From Delphinapterus leucas (taxonomy: Eukaryota; Chordata; Mammalia; Artiodactyla; Monodontidae), in contig NW_022098001.1 in assembly GCF_002288925.2 (NCBI RefSeq), positions 13,140,557 through 13,204,556 on the forward strand: a DNA stretch of 64,000 nt, given 5' to 3'. The notes below the pieces were generated by a model. It did no database searches and had not been told where the DNA came from. It saw only the letters and a program-made list of their open reading frames with translations. The position numbers and the translations under genes are program-made. Shown one piece after another: positions 46,635 through 58,554 of the stretch; positions within the stretch are counted from its first letter, which is position 1; every line of letters begins with the position of its first letter.

Positions 46635-46862
46635 TAATTAAAATAACTGCTGACATTCATTGAATGCTTATTATGTGCTAAGCATTGTGCTCAATGCTTT
46701 TCAGGGATGATTTTATTCATTCTTCACAGTAACTCTGTGAGATAGGAAAAAGAGGCATGGAAGGGTTAATAGCGGAAGTGTTCAAAGCCACATGGCTAGT
46801 GTTGAAATTGGGGTTTGAACCCAGGAGATATATAACTCTTGGACCACACTCCAGCCATTACG
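46635..46862 (-). mobile_element. MIR SINE, antisense
   Basis: 'tgaatgcttattatgtgctaagcattgtgctcaatgc', 'cttcacagtaactctgtgagataggaaa' and 'gggtttgaacccaggagat' are the antisense MIR landmarks in order. Confidence 0.85.
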
Positions 46863-48009
46863 TATAATACCACTAACTTATCTCCTAGAGGTCTGAAGCA
46901 ACAATCTCCAATCTTTTATAATATTTGTGATTGCTGAATTTTTTAAACTCATCCTGACTTCCCCTAAAGGACTGTGTATGGTATAAATAAATTAAAGGGA
47001 AAAACTTGAACCAATTAACTGCGTTTTTTTCCATTTATTTTTAGCATTTTGCAACACCCCTCAAGATATTTGGAGACACCCCACTGAGTAGTGAAGCAGA
47101 TAGGAGTGCATTGGTCTGTGACCTCAAGTGAATGAATTTCCTCAGCACTTACAATAGCTAGGTTTTCCACTAAAAACATTTTGAAAGCTCCTGATGGCTG
47201 AAAAAAAGAGAGTGAGAGAGAGCCAGCAAGCTGGCCAAGGTGAGAGGAATCCAGCTGCTTACCCATGTCTGGTTTGTTGCCTCAGATGTTAAGGGAAAAA
47301 TTTTTTGAAACCATTACTTAAAAATGGAACTTTTTGGACACTGATTCAGAACTGTTTTTGATCTTTTGGCCTTGTTTTTGTTGAAACGATATATTGTTTT
47401 ACAAGCAGTGCTGAGCTCCAATCCCACATTCCTGCTGACATAACTATTATTATTTCATGGTTTCAGCATCTTCTCTGGTAACTCTATGCATAATTTTAAA
47501 AAATATCTAGAAATATGTGTGTACACGTGTATGCACATGTGTGTGTGTTGGTTTGGGGGTGAGGAGGAAAATCTCTCAGGGCAATGCTGGACTGGACTTT
47601 GAGTCCATTCAGATTTTTCTGAGTATGGACAGCAAAGCAGATGTACCCCAAATACCATGTTTACCTCACAACAAATTTGTGTAGCAGAAACAAACTGGTC
47701 CTGGTAAAATGGCGTGGTTAGAGTTGGATGTGTCTTACTGGGGTAACATCTGGCTTTAGGAGAGCACAAGGCAGTGCTCTTTCTTTGGGTGAGAATTTCT
47801 TCCCTTAGAATGTTCTTATAGAACTCTCTTAACTTGTTTCTTCTTTCAGCTTTGCAAATGGAAATAACAGTGGAGGACAGAGCTCAATTACCTTGTAGCT
47901 ATTTGAGACCCTGATTGGTTTTGCTCAACTCTCTGGCCGGTTTGTATCTTAAGCAGGAAATAGAGAAATCTAATACTTCAGTATTGCTTCTTACATCATT
48001 AACTATAAT
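46863..48009. other. Unassigned non-coding stretch
   Basis: No recognisable repeat or exon. The minus frames 47015-47266 and 47455-47769 match nothing I know. 47515-47552 is a short (GT)n-like run. Confidence 0.4.
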
Positions 48010-48245
48010 GATACTGCACATTTCTGTAGCATGATGATTTACAAGCATTTACAGAGTATTTTCTCACTTGATTTTCCCCCAAATTCAGGAAAAACAAGGC
48101 AAGCAGTACTATCCCCATTTTACAGATGAGAAAACTAAGACTCAGTTCAGTTAGAATACACAACGAATGGCACCCAGCTGGTAAAGTGTTAGATCCAGAA
48201 CTAGACCTAGGTCTTTTGATTCTCAGTTTTAGTATACCAAGATCA
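48010..48245 (-). mobile_element. MIR SINE, antisense
   Basis: 'tgatttacaagcatttacagagtattttctcacttg', 'actatccccattttacagatgagaaaactaagactcag' and 'cacccagctggtaaagtg' in antisense MIR order. Confidence 0.8.
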
Positions 48246-48387
48246 TCCCTCTGGTCTTTTAGATATGACATTTATAGTTTTGTGCTTATAATATAAAGTT
48301 ATTGTAGAAAACCTAAAAAATATAGGAGCAAAAATTACCAATAATTATACCAACCAGAGGTATTTTTTGCTATTAATATTCTGTATT

Positions 48388-48500
48388 TTGTGTGTGTATA
48401 TATATATATATATATACATGTATACACACATAGAGTTTGTTTTTATGTATTTAATATGTACATTTATGTATATATATATACATATACACACATATATTTT
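48388..48500. repeat. (TG/TA)n microsatellite cluster
   Basis: 'tgtgtgtgtatatatatatatatatatacatg' and a second TA block near 48467-48500, inside the old L1 3' region. Confidence 0.85.
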
Positions 48501-48594
48501 TTAAGTTAGTGCATACACATTTTTTAAATTTCAAAAAGTTAACTATAGGTATTAATATTATACAGTAGATCTCTAGAACTTATTTATCTTGTAT

Positions 48595-48870
48595 AATACA
48601 AACTTTATTGTGCACTTTAAAATACATTATGAGGATAGATCTCATGTTAAGTGTTCTTCCCAAAAAACAAACAAAACACACACACACACACCACAAAAGA
48701 ACACAAGGAAATTTGCGGGAGCTTGGAAGTAATGGTACCTTGGTTGTGATGGCATCATTGGTGTATGTGTATGTCCAAACTTGTCAAGATGTATACATTA
48801 AATGTATGCATTTTTGGTATAACAGTTATACCTCAAAAAAGCTAAAAAAGAAACAGAAAAAAATAATTTC
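48595..48870 (+). mobile_element. Old L1M 3' end, sense, nested
   Basis: 'ctttggttgtgatggcatc'-like sequence, 'caaacttgtcaagatgtatacattaaatgtatgcattt' and 'aacagttatacctcaaaaaagc' resemble the sense 3' terminus of old L1 ('aattatacctcaataaagc'). It contains (AC)n at 48679-48692. Opposite in orientation to its surroundings. Confidence 0.55.
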
Positions 48871-51734
48871 AAAAATAGCATAGGATATGTCTTTTTCTAC
48901 CATTATTTTCTAACCTTACAATTTCCCTCTCCACATGTTTCTTGAGTAGTTCTCTGGAGATATTTTACCTAGAGCTATTTTATCCATAGAAGTAAAGGTG
49001 TATATACATATTATATACATAGTACACATATCTGTTATATATGTATGTATACATATATCTATAGTATGTGTATATATTCTCCTCACATGATAAAACGCTG
49101 TGGCCCCTATTGTGCGCCTTGGAATTTTCCAAGAAGGTGAAATATATTTGGCTTTCTAACTTAACAATTTATATTGAACATTTTTCCATATAAATATGTA
49201 CAGAGTTTTCTAAATCTTTTTTTTTATGGCTGCATGGCTAAACATGAACCTGTTCTTTATTGATGGCCATTTAGATTGTTTTTGGATTTCATTATCACAA
49301 ACCACTCACACTGTGTAAAGTTATATATAAGCCATTTTGAATGTGTGAGTTTGTCTTTTAGCATAAATTCTGAGAAGTGAACTTGTAAAGTCAAAGAATG
49401 TATAGATGTCCTACTTTTAATTTGTAGACAAACTGCCCTTCACAGAGGCTGAACCAATATACACCACCGGCAATGTATGGGTATGCCTATTTCTCCACAC
49501 TATACCAATAGAAGGTGTTATCAAACTTTTTGATATTCAACAATCTGATGATTTTGAAATGTGATTTCTCAGCGTATTATCAATTTGAAATTCTCTTATT
49601 ACGAGTGGAGTTAAACACCTTTTCATTTATAAATTTTGTTTTCTGTGAACTGTTCTTTTGCCCATTTTTCTACTGGCATGTTGATCTTTTTTTTTCTTAT
49701 TGATTTATAGGGGTTCTTTATATATTAGGCACATTAATCCTTAATTTGTGACACAAATTGCTAGTAGTTTTGTTTCTAATTGTATTTTTTTAAAACTTTG
49801 CTTGTGACAGTTTTGCTTTGCAATTAAAAAAAATTAGGTAGCCAAATATATCAACTTTTTCTTTTATAGCTTCTCGATTTTGTGTCATAGCTAGAAAAGC
49901 CTTCCTCAATCAAAGATTGTAAGAGAATTTTCGCTTTTATAGAACCTTTGTGGTTTCAATGCTTATATTTGAATATTTGGTCTTTCTGGAATCTATTTTA
50001 ATAATGTATGTGATGTGAATCCACTATTTTTTGTTTGCTTGTTTGTTTTCCAGATGGGTACCTCTTTCTTGCCTTACCAGTTACTTAATATGTAATTATT
50101 TTCCCAACATATTTGAGATACAATCTCAATATATTTGTATTCATTTCTTTGCTTTTTATTATGGTGCAATAATGTCTCTCCCTATTCAAGAGCCAGTATC
50201 ACACTGTTTTAATTCTTGAGCCTATAATTATGTTATAAAATTTATCTTAATCATACTTTTTTCTTTCTAGTACATTTTTATTACTTTTTTTCAGGGTTTT
50301 TCTATTTTTGCTTCTTTGTTTCTCCATATGAACTTTAAAATCAGCATGCGTAAGTGTTGCTATTTTTATTGGGATTATGTTGTATTTATAGATTAATTTA
50401 ACAGGAACTGGCACTTTTTATAATGTTGAGTCTTCCTTTCCAAGAACATGGTATGACTTGCCATTTGTTCAAGTCTTCTGTCTCTTAGGAGCATTTAAAA
50501 TATTTATTCAAATAGAGAACTTGCACGTTTCATGTTGTTTTTTCTAGTATTTTTACTTTTTTGCTGCTATTGTAAGTGGAATGTTATCTTCCCTACTTGT
50601 TGTCTATGTGAAATCTATTGATTATATATTATTTTTCACCCAGCCATCAGCAAAATGTGATAATATTTCAGTTGTTTCCAATGTTTGTATCTTTAATTTC
50701 TTTCCTTTGTCAATATTTGTTTGACAAATACCAAGAAACTATATTAAGTTAAATAATACTGGTGATAGTGAAAATCATGGTCTTTTTTCAGATGTTAAGG
50801 ACAATGTATCTAGTTCCCTACCATTAAGCATTATGCTGGCTTATGTGTTGAGAGAGCGATTTTATCATGTTGAGAAGATGTTCATCTCTTCTATTTAATT
50901 AACAGTTTTCTTCAGTTATTTGTTAAGGTCAAGAATAGATGTTGAATTTAACCAAATGCCTTTTCAAAATCTATGGAGAAAATAAGATTGTTTTTGTTAG
51001 ATCTACTAATATGATGAATTACAATAATAATTTTTCTCATTATTGAACTATCTTTAGATTGCTGAAATAAATATTAGATAATAGTGTATTATTCTTTAAT
51101 AAGCTCTTGGAGTCTGTTTACTAATATTTCTTTGGTATTTGCATTAGTAATCATAAGTAAGATTTCTTTAAAGATTTTTTGTGCAATCGTTGTTGAATTT
51201 TATTATCAATGTTACCCTTGATATGTAAAAGGGGGGGAGATTTGTTTTCTGTGCTTTGGAATGGTTCAACTAGCTGTGGAATTATCTTAAAAATTTTTTT
51301 TTAGTTTATTAAATAGCTCATAAATGCCACTATTCCTCTCAGAGATTAACCCGTTGAATTTGTGTATTTGTTTTAAAATTTGTGTTCAAATTAATTTGTG
51401 GTTTAATTTTTTAAAAATGTCCTGCTTTTATTAAGTAACTTCTTGCATTGGATACTTAATCCATTTAAAAACTCTTTCTTATTAATATAAGTACTGTGGA
51501 CTATACATTTTCCTATGAATACTGTTTTAGCTGTTCTAATACATATTTTTATTATGATTAATTTTTTAGAAAGTCTTCAGAATTTATTTGGATCTTTTCA
51601 CCTCCTTGATTATCTTTACAGTTTATCACTCATATGCATACTAGAGACCCTAGTTTAGTCTTGCTCATTAAAAAAGATTGGAATGTCTTTTAATTCTTTT
51701 AATTTACAGGTTGGCCTTTACCCCTTTTTCCTCC

Positions 51735-52480
51735 TTATAGTTTATCTGTTGAAGAACCTGGAGCACATGACTTATAGAGTTTCCAACAGTCTAGATTTTA
51801 CCACTAGCATATTCATGGTGCAGTTCAACACATCCCTTTGATGTTTGTATTTTCTCCAAATTAGCAGCTGGATTAGCTCTGGCTTCTATCCCTTTGGCAA
51901 GACTATAAGTGATGGTGTGTTTTTTCATCAGGAGGCACACAGCCTGTCATCTCTCCTTTTGTGGTGTTGGCAGCCATTGCTGTTCATTGCCTGGATCTAT
52001 TAATTCACTGGGGGCTTCCAAATGTTGATCATCTAATTTCATTATTTCTTTTTTCATTTATTACTTATACTTCTTTTATAAAGAGATGCTTTTCCTTCTT
52101 TGCCAGTCTTGTAGGAAATAAACCTTCAGATCTTTCCCTTTATTTACCAGTTTTAATTGGTTTACTACTATCCTTTGAGAGTGACCAATTGGTTGTTTTA
52201 ATATCATCATTCATGTATTTAAACATACTTGATGGGTTTTAATCAACTGCAATTACTATCTTTTGTGAAATTCAAATTGTTCTATTTTTGGCCAATGAGA
52301 GTCTCCTCATGTTGGCTCCTGGGTCCTTTTGATTCAACCCTGGTAGTCTTTGATAGCTTCCTTGCTTTCTGGTATGATGAGATATTCCAAGCTCATTTTG
52401 TACAGTTCTCACCCTAGACCTGGAAGGAGCCATTTCTGAAAAAATCCCTGATTTCCTTTAGTGAGAAATTGTATTTTAAG
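51735..52480 (-). mobile_element. Old interspersed repeat block, family unsure (L1M 5' region?)
   Basis: Landmarks include 'agtttccaacagtctagattttacc', 'tcatcaggaggcacacagcctg', 'gcagccattgctgttcattgcctggatctattaattcactgggg' and 'agtctttgatagcttccttgctttctggtatgatgag'. I know this string set as a common ancient mammalian repeat but cannot fix the family or strand with certainty. Confidence 0.45.
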
Positions 52481-52989
52481 ATCACTGTGTGGGTGCTAGA
52501 GCTCATTATTAATGGTGGTGTCTCTTCAAGGGACAGAGGCATCACTGATGGAGACCCCATGAATTCAAATGATACTTTCAATTGAAATTCAGTATTAATT
52601 TTTTCCCCTAAAACTTTACATCTCCTTTCTTCCACAGTAAAAATACTAATTCTCAAGGACATAAGGAATAATAGAATTAGAATATCCCACAATTACTCAT
52701 TTACTTTGGCCAACATTACATGTATAACAGTCTCAGGATAACTATAATATCACATCAATATAATTACTAAAAACAGTTTTAAAGTGTTCTTGCATATGCT
52801 CTCCCAATTCTCCCTCCTATTTTTAATAGTGGCACTATATATGTTATTTGAGCATATAGCCATTATGTACAACACTCACTCCCTCTCAATCTTGATTCAT
52901 TAACCAACTATGAGCAACTAGATATCTAATGCTCACCACCAGTCTTTACAATATCTCACTATTCATTTTGGCTGTCTGACACTCATTTT

Positions 52990-53570
52990 TCTATTAAATT
53001 TATAAGGAAAAATATTCTCTAAATTTTTGCATTCTGATAATAGTTTGTTGTGCATTTTATGCATGAAAGTAAATTTTTCTGAACGTAAAATCTTTGTCTT
53101 ACATTTTCATTTCTTGGACATCCTAAATATGTTACTCTGTTGTCTTCTGGCACAAAGAGTTACTGACAAAAAAAATAAAATCTGTTAATTTTTTGCCGAT
53201 GTAAGACACATACTATTTTTGCCTAAAAGCACAAAGGATTTTTTTCTTTTTTTTTTTAAGTCCAGTAATTTAACGAGAATATATTTTCATATTGGTCATT
53301 CTGTCACAATATTTTCGGATACATGGTGTGTACTTTCAATATACAATCTTAAGTGTTTTTATTTTTTAAATTTCATTTATGCTTTCTTATAGAAAGCATA
53401 AATTCTTATAGAATTTAGTATTTATTCTGCTTCTTTGCATTAGTTTTCTTTTTCAGGGATACCAGTTATCTACTAAATATGTGTTGCCCCTCTTCAACAT
53501 ATTACACTTTTTCTAAAATCCTATTTATCTCCCCATTTCTTTTCTATATTTAAACATTTCCTCCTTTCTA
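52990..53570 (-). mobile_element. Ancient L1 ORF1-region fragment, antisense
   Basis: 'atgttactctgttgtcttctggcacaaagag', 'gcctaaaagcacaaaggatttttttc' and 'tccagtaatttaacgagaatatattttcatattggtcattctg' are antisense L1M landmarks. Truncated by the MaLR LTR at 53578. Confidence 0.6.
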
Positions 53571-53577
53571 AAAAAAA

Positions 53578-53917
53578 CTTTCTTAGTCTGTTCAGGCTGC
53601 TATTAAAAACTTTTATAGATTGGGTGACTTACAAAGGACATAAATTTATTTCTCATAGTTTTGAAGACTTGGAAGTCCAAGATCAATGTGCCAGCAAATT
53701 TGGTGTCTGGTGAGAGCTGGCTTCCTGGTTATAGATGGTGGTCTTTTCGCTGTAACCTCATATGGCAGAAGAGTCGAGATATTTCTCTGGGGTTTTGTTT
53801 ATAAGGGCTCTGCCCTTATGACCTAATCACTTACCGAAGACCTGACCCCCAAACATCATCACATTGGGGGAATAGATTTCAATATATGAATTTTGGGGAG
53901 ACACATTGTCTATAGTA
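53578..53917 (-). mobile_element. MaLR (MLT1/MST-like) LTR, antisense
   Basis: It begins with the complement of the LTR 3' end ('cttagtctgttcaggctgctatt'), has 'aaatttatttctcatagttttg' and 'tggcttcctggttatagatgg', and ends with the complement of the LTR start ('atatgaattttggggagacacattgtctatag'). About 340 bp. Terminal dinucleotides are degraded and no target duplication is clear. Confidence 0.8.
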
Positions 53918-55315
53918 CCTTCTGTTTCTCTTAAAGTATCAACCCTGAGATAATATTTCATGTCTGATATTTTATAATTCTGACTTATATTGATCTTGTG
54001 TAATTATTATAACATTCTATGTGTTACTATATTTATTATATATATTATGTGCCACTATTTTTTATCTATACATGTTACATCTTATATTTTTTCCTTGATG
54101 TTTTTAGCTTGCTTTGAAATAGTACATTACAATTTTGATTCAATATTTGAGCATGTATTGCTAGTATAAGGATGCCATTTTCCCTCTCTCTGCCTCTCTC
54201 TCTGTCTCTATCTCACTAATAACTTTGTTTGGGATTAACTTTGATACTTTTATGTTCATTTTAATGTAAAGTTAGTCTTCCCAGAAGAAGACAGTTGAGG
54301 GTAGTTTTTAAAATTTCACAGAGTTCTAGTTTTTTGTTTATTGTTTCATTTGTCCTTTTTTCCTTCTCTTTTCTTTAGTTTTTATTCATTTATTGATTCT
54401 TTTTGTGAGGTGTATGTAGTGTTAAAAAGATAGGTTGGCTCACTTTCTGAGCTTTCCTGGCTGTGTTCTCCTTTCTCACTTTTATCTGGGTCTTCTCTTG
54501 CCTTCATTCTATTGCCCCTTTCCTGCTCAGTTTTGATTCCACTCTCAGTGGTTTCTCCTCAGCATAGAGCTCTGTCCTTGGAAGGAGCCCTGGATGGTCA
54601 CTATTGAAAGTTTGCAGAATTTAGACTAATTTAACTCCTTCAAATCGTCTGTGCTTCCCCTGCATCCACTTACTACTGAATTGGGGTGAACAACTCTTCA
54701 TTTCAGCGGCTGTTCTCAATTTCGCCTGTTGGTGCTTTGCCTAAACCTGGTTGCATTTGGGAGTTCATGAAAGAGCTTGTCATCTAGTTTTTAATATCAG
54801 TGCTGTCCACGGGAATTTGGTTTTGCTATTTAGCTGCTCTGTTTTTAAGGTAGTGATTTGAAAGTTTAAAAAAATATGTGGTAACAATGTTGTCATCTTC
54901 CCAGAATAGCCCCTTTGCACTTCTCTTTCTTTCTTTTCTTTCTTTCACACATGAGTTAAGAGAGAAGTTTTGTTGCTGGTGACAGTATTGTTTTGTTTTT
55001 TAAAATTTCTGTTTGTTTTAAATTTTCAGGAAGAATGAGCCTTTCATTTTCAGGTTTTATTATTTAATTCCTAGATTTATTGTTATATTTCTAGTTTTGT
55101 GATCAGGGATGGTTTGGGGTGCAAAGAGATTCATAACTGTTTTATCTTTATTGTGAAATGTACCTTTTAGCATTAAAAAGTTCCCTCTTTTTGTTTCATT
55201 TAATAATTTTGTATCTAAATTTACTTTTTGTTTGCAGTTTTCATAATACTATGCTATTATTTCTTATTTAAACAATGGATTGCCTTTTAAAAAGATTAAA
55301 ACTGGGAAAAAATTC
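53918..55315. other. AT-rich old sequence, probably decayed L1
   Basis: T-rich on the plus strand and continuous in character with the antisense L1 fossils on both sides, but without landmarks I can name. No exon seen. Confidence 0.35.
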
Positions 55316-55320
55316 ATATT

Positions 55321-55826
55321 TGTGGCAGGCAGAATAAAGTTCCCCCAAAGCTGTGCACATCCTAATCCTCAGAATCTATGAATATTATGTTATAAGGCAA
55401 GGTGTAATTAAGGTGTTAAAGATTGAATTAAGGTTGCTAATTAGCTGACCTTAAAATAGGGAGAGTATCTTGTATTACCCAGGTGGGCCCAATAAAAGCA
55501 TAAGGACCCTCATATGGGGAAGAGGGTGGGGAGAAAAGTCAGAATCAGAGAAAAGGCAACACAAGAAAATCTCAGTCTTTGTTGGCTTTGAAGATGGAAG
55601 GGGGCCATGAGCCAAGGAAGGTGGGCAGCCTTTAGAAGCTGGAAGACGCAAGAGAACTGTTTCTCTGCTAGGGCCTCCAGAAAGGAATGCAGCCCTGTCA
55701 ACACCTTGATTTTAGCCTAGTGAGACCAACTTCAGTCTTCTGATCTCTAGAACGGTAAGAAAAAAATTTGTTGTTTTAAGCCACTCAGTTTGTGGTAATT
55801 TGTTACAGCAGCAACAGGCGAATACA
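55321..55826 (+). mobile_element. Solo MaLR (MLT1-like) LTR, complete, with target duplication
   Basis: It starts 'tgtggcaggcagaataaagttcccccaaag' and ends 'ggcgaataca' (TG...CA, 506 bp). It carries 'gggtgggcccaata', 'agccaaggaaggtgggcagcc' and 'gttttaagccactcagtttgtgg'. The 5-bp duplication atatt is perfect, at 55316-55320 and 55827-55831. Confidence 0.93.
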
Positions 55827-55834
55827 ATATTTAT

Positions 55835-56584
55835 CCATATATTTACCATTTCAGCCCTCTTCATTCCTTTGTATATTTCTCAGTTTGCATCGGGTAACAT
55901 TATCCTTCTGCCCACTTCCTTTAACATTTCTTGTTTACAGGTCCGATGTCTGAAAAAGTCTTTGTATCTCCCTCAATTTTGAAAGATATTTTCATTTGGT
56001 ATAGAATTCTAGTTTTAGTGTTTTTTTTCTTTAGGCAGTTTGTAGATGTCACTCTATTGTCCTTTAGGGTGCACAATTTCTAATTTTGGTCTGCTGCAAT
56101 TTATGTTTTTCTTTGCCCCTATGTGTCTTTTTTTCCCTCTTGCTGTTTTTAACTTTCTCTCTTTAACATTGGTTTTAAGCAATCTTGTTATTATGTGCCT
56201 TGGTTTAGCTTCTGTTATGCTTATTTGGTATGCTGTTCATTGATCTCTTTGATCCTGTGGTTTTATACTTTTTATGAAATTTGGAGGTATTTCAGCCATT
56301 TTTTTCTCCAAATATTTTTTTCTCCCTCCTTTACCTTTGAAACCTCCCATTATACCCATATGAGACCACTTGATATTGTCTCAGAGGTCATGGCTGCTCT
56401 CATATTTTTTCTTCTGCTTTTTCTCTGTTTCATTTGGATAGGTTTTATTGATATTTGTTCAAGTTTATTAATCTTTTCTTCTTAGTGTGTAATCTCCTAT
56501 AATCTCTTCCAGTGTATTTTTCATTTAGATACTTTATTTTTCTTCTCTACATGGTCCATTTGGGTCTTTTAAAAAATATCTTCT
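55835..56584 (-). mobile_element. Ancient L1/HAL1-like ORF1 region, antisense, left part
   Basis: 'tgctgtttttaactttctctctttaacattggttttaagcaatcttg', 'atgtgccttggtttagcttctg', 'tttcagccatttttttctccaaatattttt' and 'catggtccatttgggtctttt' are antisense ORF1-region landmarks of old L1 or HAL1. The element resumes at about 62490, beyond the young L1 cluster. Confidence 0.7.
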
Positions 56585-56798
56585 GGACTTCCCTGGTGGC
56601 GCAGTGGTTAAGAATCCACCTGCCAATGCAGGGGACACGGGTTTGAGCCCTGGTCCGGGAAGATCCCACATTCCGCGGAGCAACTAAGCCTGTGCACCAC
56701 AACTACTGAGCCTGTGCTCTAGAGCCCATGAGCCACAACTACTGAGCCCGCATGCCACAACTACTGAAGCCAGTGCATCTAGAGCCTGCGCTCTGCAA
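56585..56798 (+). mobile_element. CHR-1-like SINE 5' part, joined to an L1 3' end
   Basis: A normal head ('ggacttccctggtggcgcagtgg', B-box region 'gggtttgagccctgg') and body up to 'agcctgcgctctgcaa'. The expected SINE remainder (compare 23940-24060) is missing; L1 sequence starts instead. No SINE remainder is found after the L1 poly(A). Upstream flank: 'ttaaaaaatatctt'. Confidence 0.93.
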
Positions 56799-57018
56799 GA
56801 TAGCCCGGAGATGGAAACAACCTAAGTGTCCATCATCGGATGAATGGATAAAGAATATGTGGCACATATATATAATGGAATATTACTCAGCCATAAAAAG
56901 AAACGAAATTGAGCTATTTGTAATGAGGTGGTTAGACCTAGAGTCTGTCATACAGAGTGAAGTAAGTCAGAAAGAGAAAGACAAATACCATATGCTAACA
57001 CATATATATGGAACTTAA
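56752..57018 (+). pseudogene. Chance fusion frame: SINE-derived start plus L1 ORF2 C-terminus
   Basis: An 88-codon frame starts with an ATG inside the SINE and crosses the junction at codon 16. It then reads the last 70 or so codons of L1 ORF2 in the native frame (KQPKCPSSDEWIK ... MLTHIYGT) to the native ORF2 stop. There is no evidence of expression. It is a by-product of the junction. Confidence 0.75.
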
Positions 57019-57396
57019 GAAAAAAAATGTCATGAAGAACCTAGGGGTAAGACAGGAATAAAGACACAGACCTACTAGAGAATGGACTTGAGGATATGCG
57101 GAGGGGGAAGGGTAAGCTGTGACAAAGCGAGAGAGAGGCATAAACATATATACACTACCAAACCAAACGTAAGGTAGATAGCTAGTGGGAAGCAGCCGCA
57201 CAGCACAGGGAGATCAGCTCAGTGCTTTGTGACCGCCTGGAGGGGTGGGATAGGGAGGGTGGGAGGGAGGGAGACGCAAGAGGGAAGAGATACGGGAACA
57301 TATGTATATGTATAGCTGATTCACTTTGTTATAAAGCAGAAACTAACACACCATTGTTGAGCAATTACACTGCAATAAAGATGTAAAAAAAAAAAA
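56799..57396 (+). mobile_element. L1-d: L1 3' end (ORF2 C-terminus, 3' UTR, poly(A)), sense
   Basis: It starts within ORF2 at 'tagcccggagatggaaacaacctaag', runs through the ORF2 stop (57016-57018) and the 3' UTR ('catgaagaacctaggggtaag', 'gcaataaagatgtaaaaaa') to poly(A) at about 57385-57396. It is the same subfamily type as L1-c and the tail at 10901. L1-e starts within about 10 bases after the poly(A). Confidence 0.92.
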
Positions 57397-57403
57397 CTTA
57401 AGG

Positions 57404-58554
57404 CAGGGGGAGGATTCAACATGGCAGTGTGGGAAGATGCGGAGTTAGTGTCTCCCAACAACCAGGGTGCCTACCAGCCGCTGGTGGGGGACCCTGACCC
57501 CCAAGGAGATGGGAGGGACCCCAGAGTAAACTGGTAGGATGCAGGGGGGACCGAGGGGGGAGGAGAAGTGGAGGCCAGATGAGATCGCAGTCCTTGAGTC
57601 CAGGGAGATCAGGAGGGGAAGGCAGGAGGAGCCCTCCAGGAGGAGCAGGAGAGGAGTAGAGGGCAACTGCCCTGCCTACTGGGGCCCGGGGAGCCTGCTG
57701 AGCTCCCAGGCCGATCTTCCACCCTCCAAAGCCCCCTCCAGGCCATGTAGGTCCTTGAGGGCATAGGAGGGAGGCCAGGGAGATGAGGAGAGGCAGGCGG
57801 GGGTGGGGGTGGGGGGTGGGGGGCGGCCCTGCAGGAGGAGCAGGAGAGGAGGGCGTTTGCCCCACCCACTCAAGCCCAGGAAGCCTGCTGGGCTTCCAGG
57901 TGAGGTTCCTTGTGCTCTGAGACCAGGGATGGGGGTCATGCATGGAACCCTTCTGTTCCTTGAGCTTAAGCCCCACCTCCCACAGCCCCCAGGGCCATTT
58001 CCAGCACTGTGGGTCCTGAGCATTGGCCCCGCCCACCTCCCAAACCTCACCCTGGCTTAGGCCCTGCTCTCCACAGCCAAGGCCTTTCCCCACCCCAACC
58101 CCATTTTCTTTTTCTTTTCCCTCCTCCTCTTTTTTACTACTGTGGTACTGATGTACCTTCCAGCTGCTGATTCATCTATATTTTTATTTTTACATTGTTC
58201 CTAACATATCTGTTAGGTTCCTAGTTTTATTTTTTACTTTGTTATTGTTTTTTTTTTTTTTTGCCACCCACATGGCTTGCGGGATCTTGATTTGTGAGCC
58301 TGGTGTCGGGCACAAACTCCTTGGTGGGAGCTCCGAGTCTGAACCACTGGACTAACAGAGAAACTCAGAACCTGGGGAATATTAATTGGAGTGAGGTCTC
58401 ACAGAGTTCCTCATCTCAGCACCAAGACCTAGCTCTAACCAACAGCCTACAAACTCCAGTGTTGGAAACCTTGGGCCACACAACCAGTAAAACAGGAACA
58501 CAATACCATAATTGAAGAAAAAAAAAAAAAAAGGAGACATCCAAAAAATGTCAC
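57404..58554 (+). promoter_or_regulatory. L1-e 5' UTR (internal promoter region)
   Basis: Three parts: GC-rich 57404-58090 (with 'gggtgggggtggggggtggggggcgg' at about 57800), pyrimidine/T-rich 58100-58262 and proximal 58263-58554. The large minus frame at 57416-58093 (225 codons) is an artefact of the GC-rich part. L1 5' UTRs drive their own Pol II transcription; activity here is unknown. Confidence 0.7.

Larger units (their letters stand above)
48290..51720 (-). mobile_element. Ancient L1 (L1ME-like) 3' UTR and ORF2, antisense
   Basis: 3'-end landmarks ('ggtattttttgctattaatattctg', 'ttgatggccatttagattgtttttgg', 'aactgcccttcacagagg') are followed by decayed ORF2: 'cttttgcccatttttctactgg', 'ggggttctttatatattagg', 'ttgagtcttcctttccaagaacatgg' and 'aaatgccttttcaaaatctatgg'. 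AT-rich, with no open frame. It is interrupted by another L1 tail at 48595-48870 and by TA-rich microsatellites. Confidence 0.75.

Noticed and set aside
57416..58093. 225-codon minus-strand frame
   Set aside because: It lies in the GC-rich L1-e 5' UTR, is rich in P, G, L and S, and overlaps other frames on both strands.
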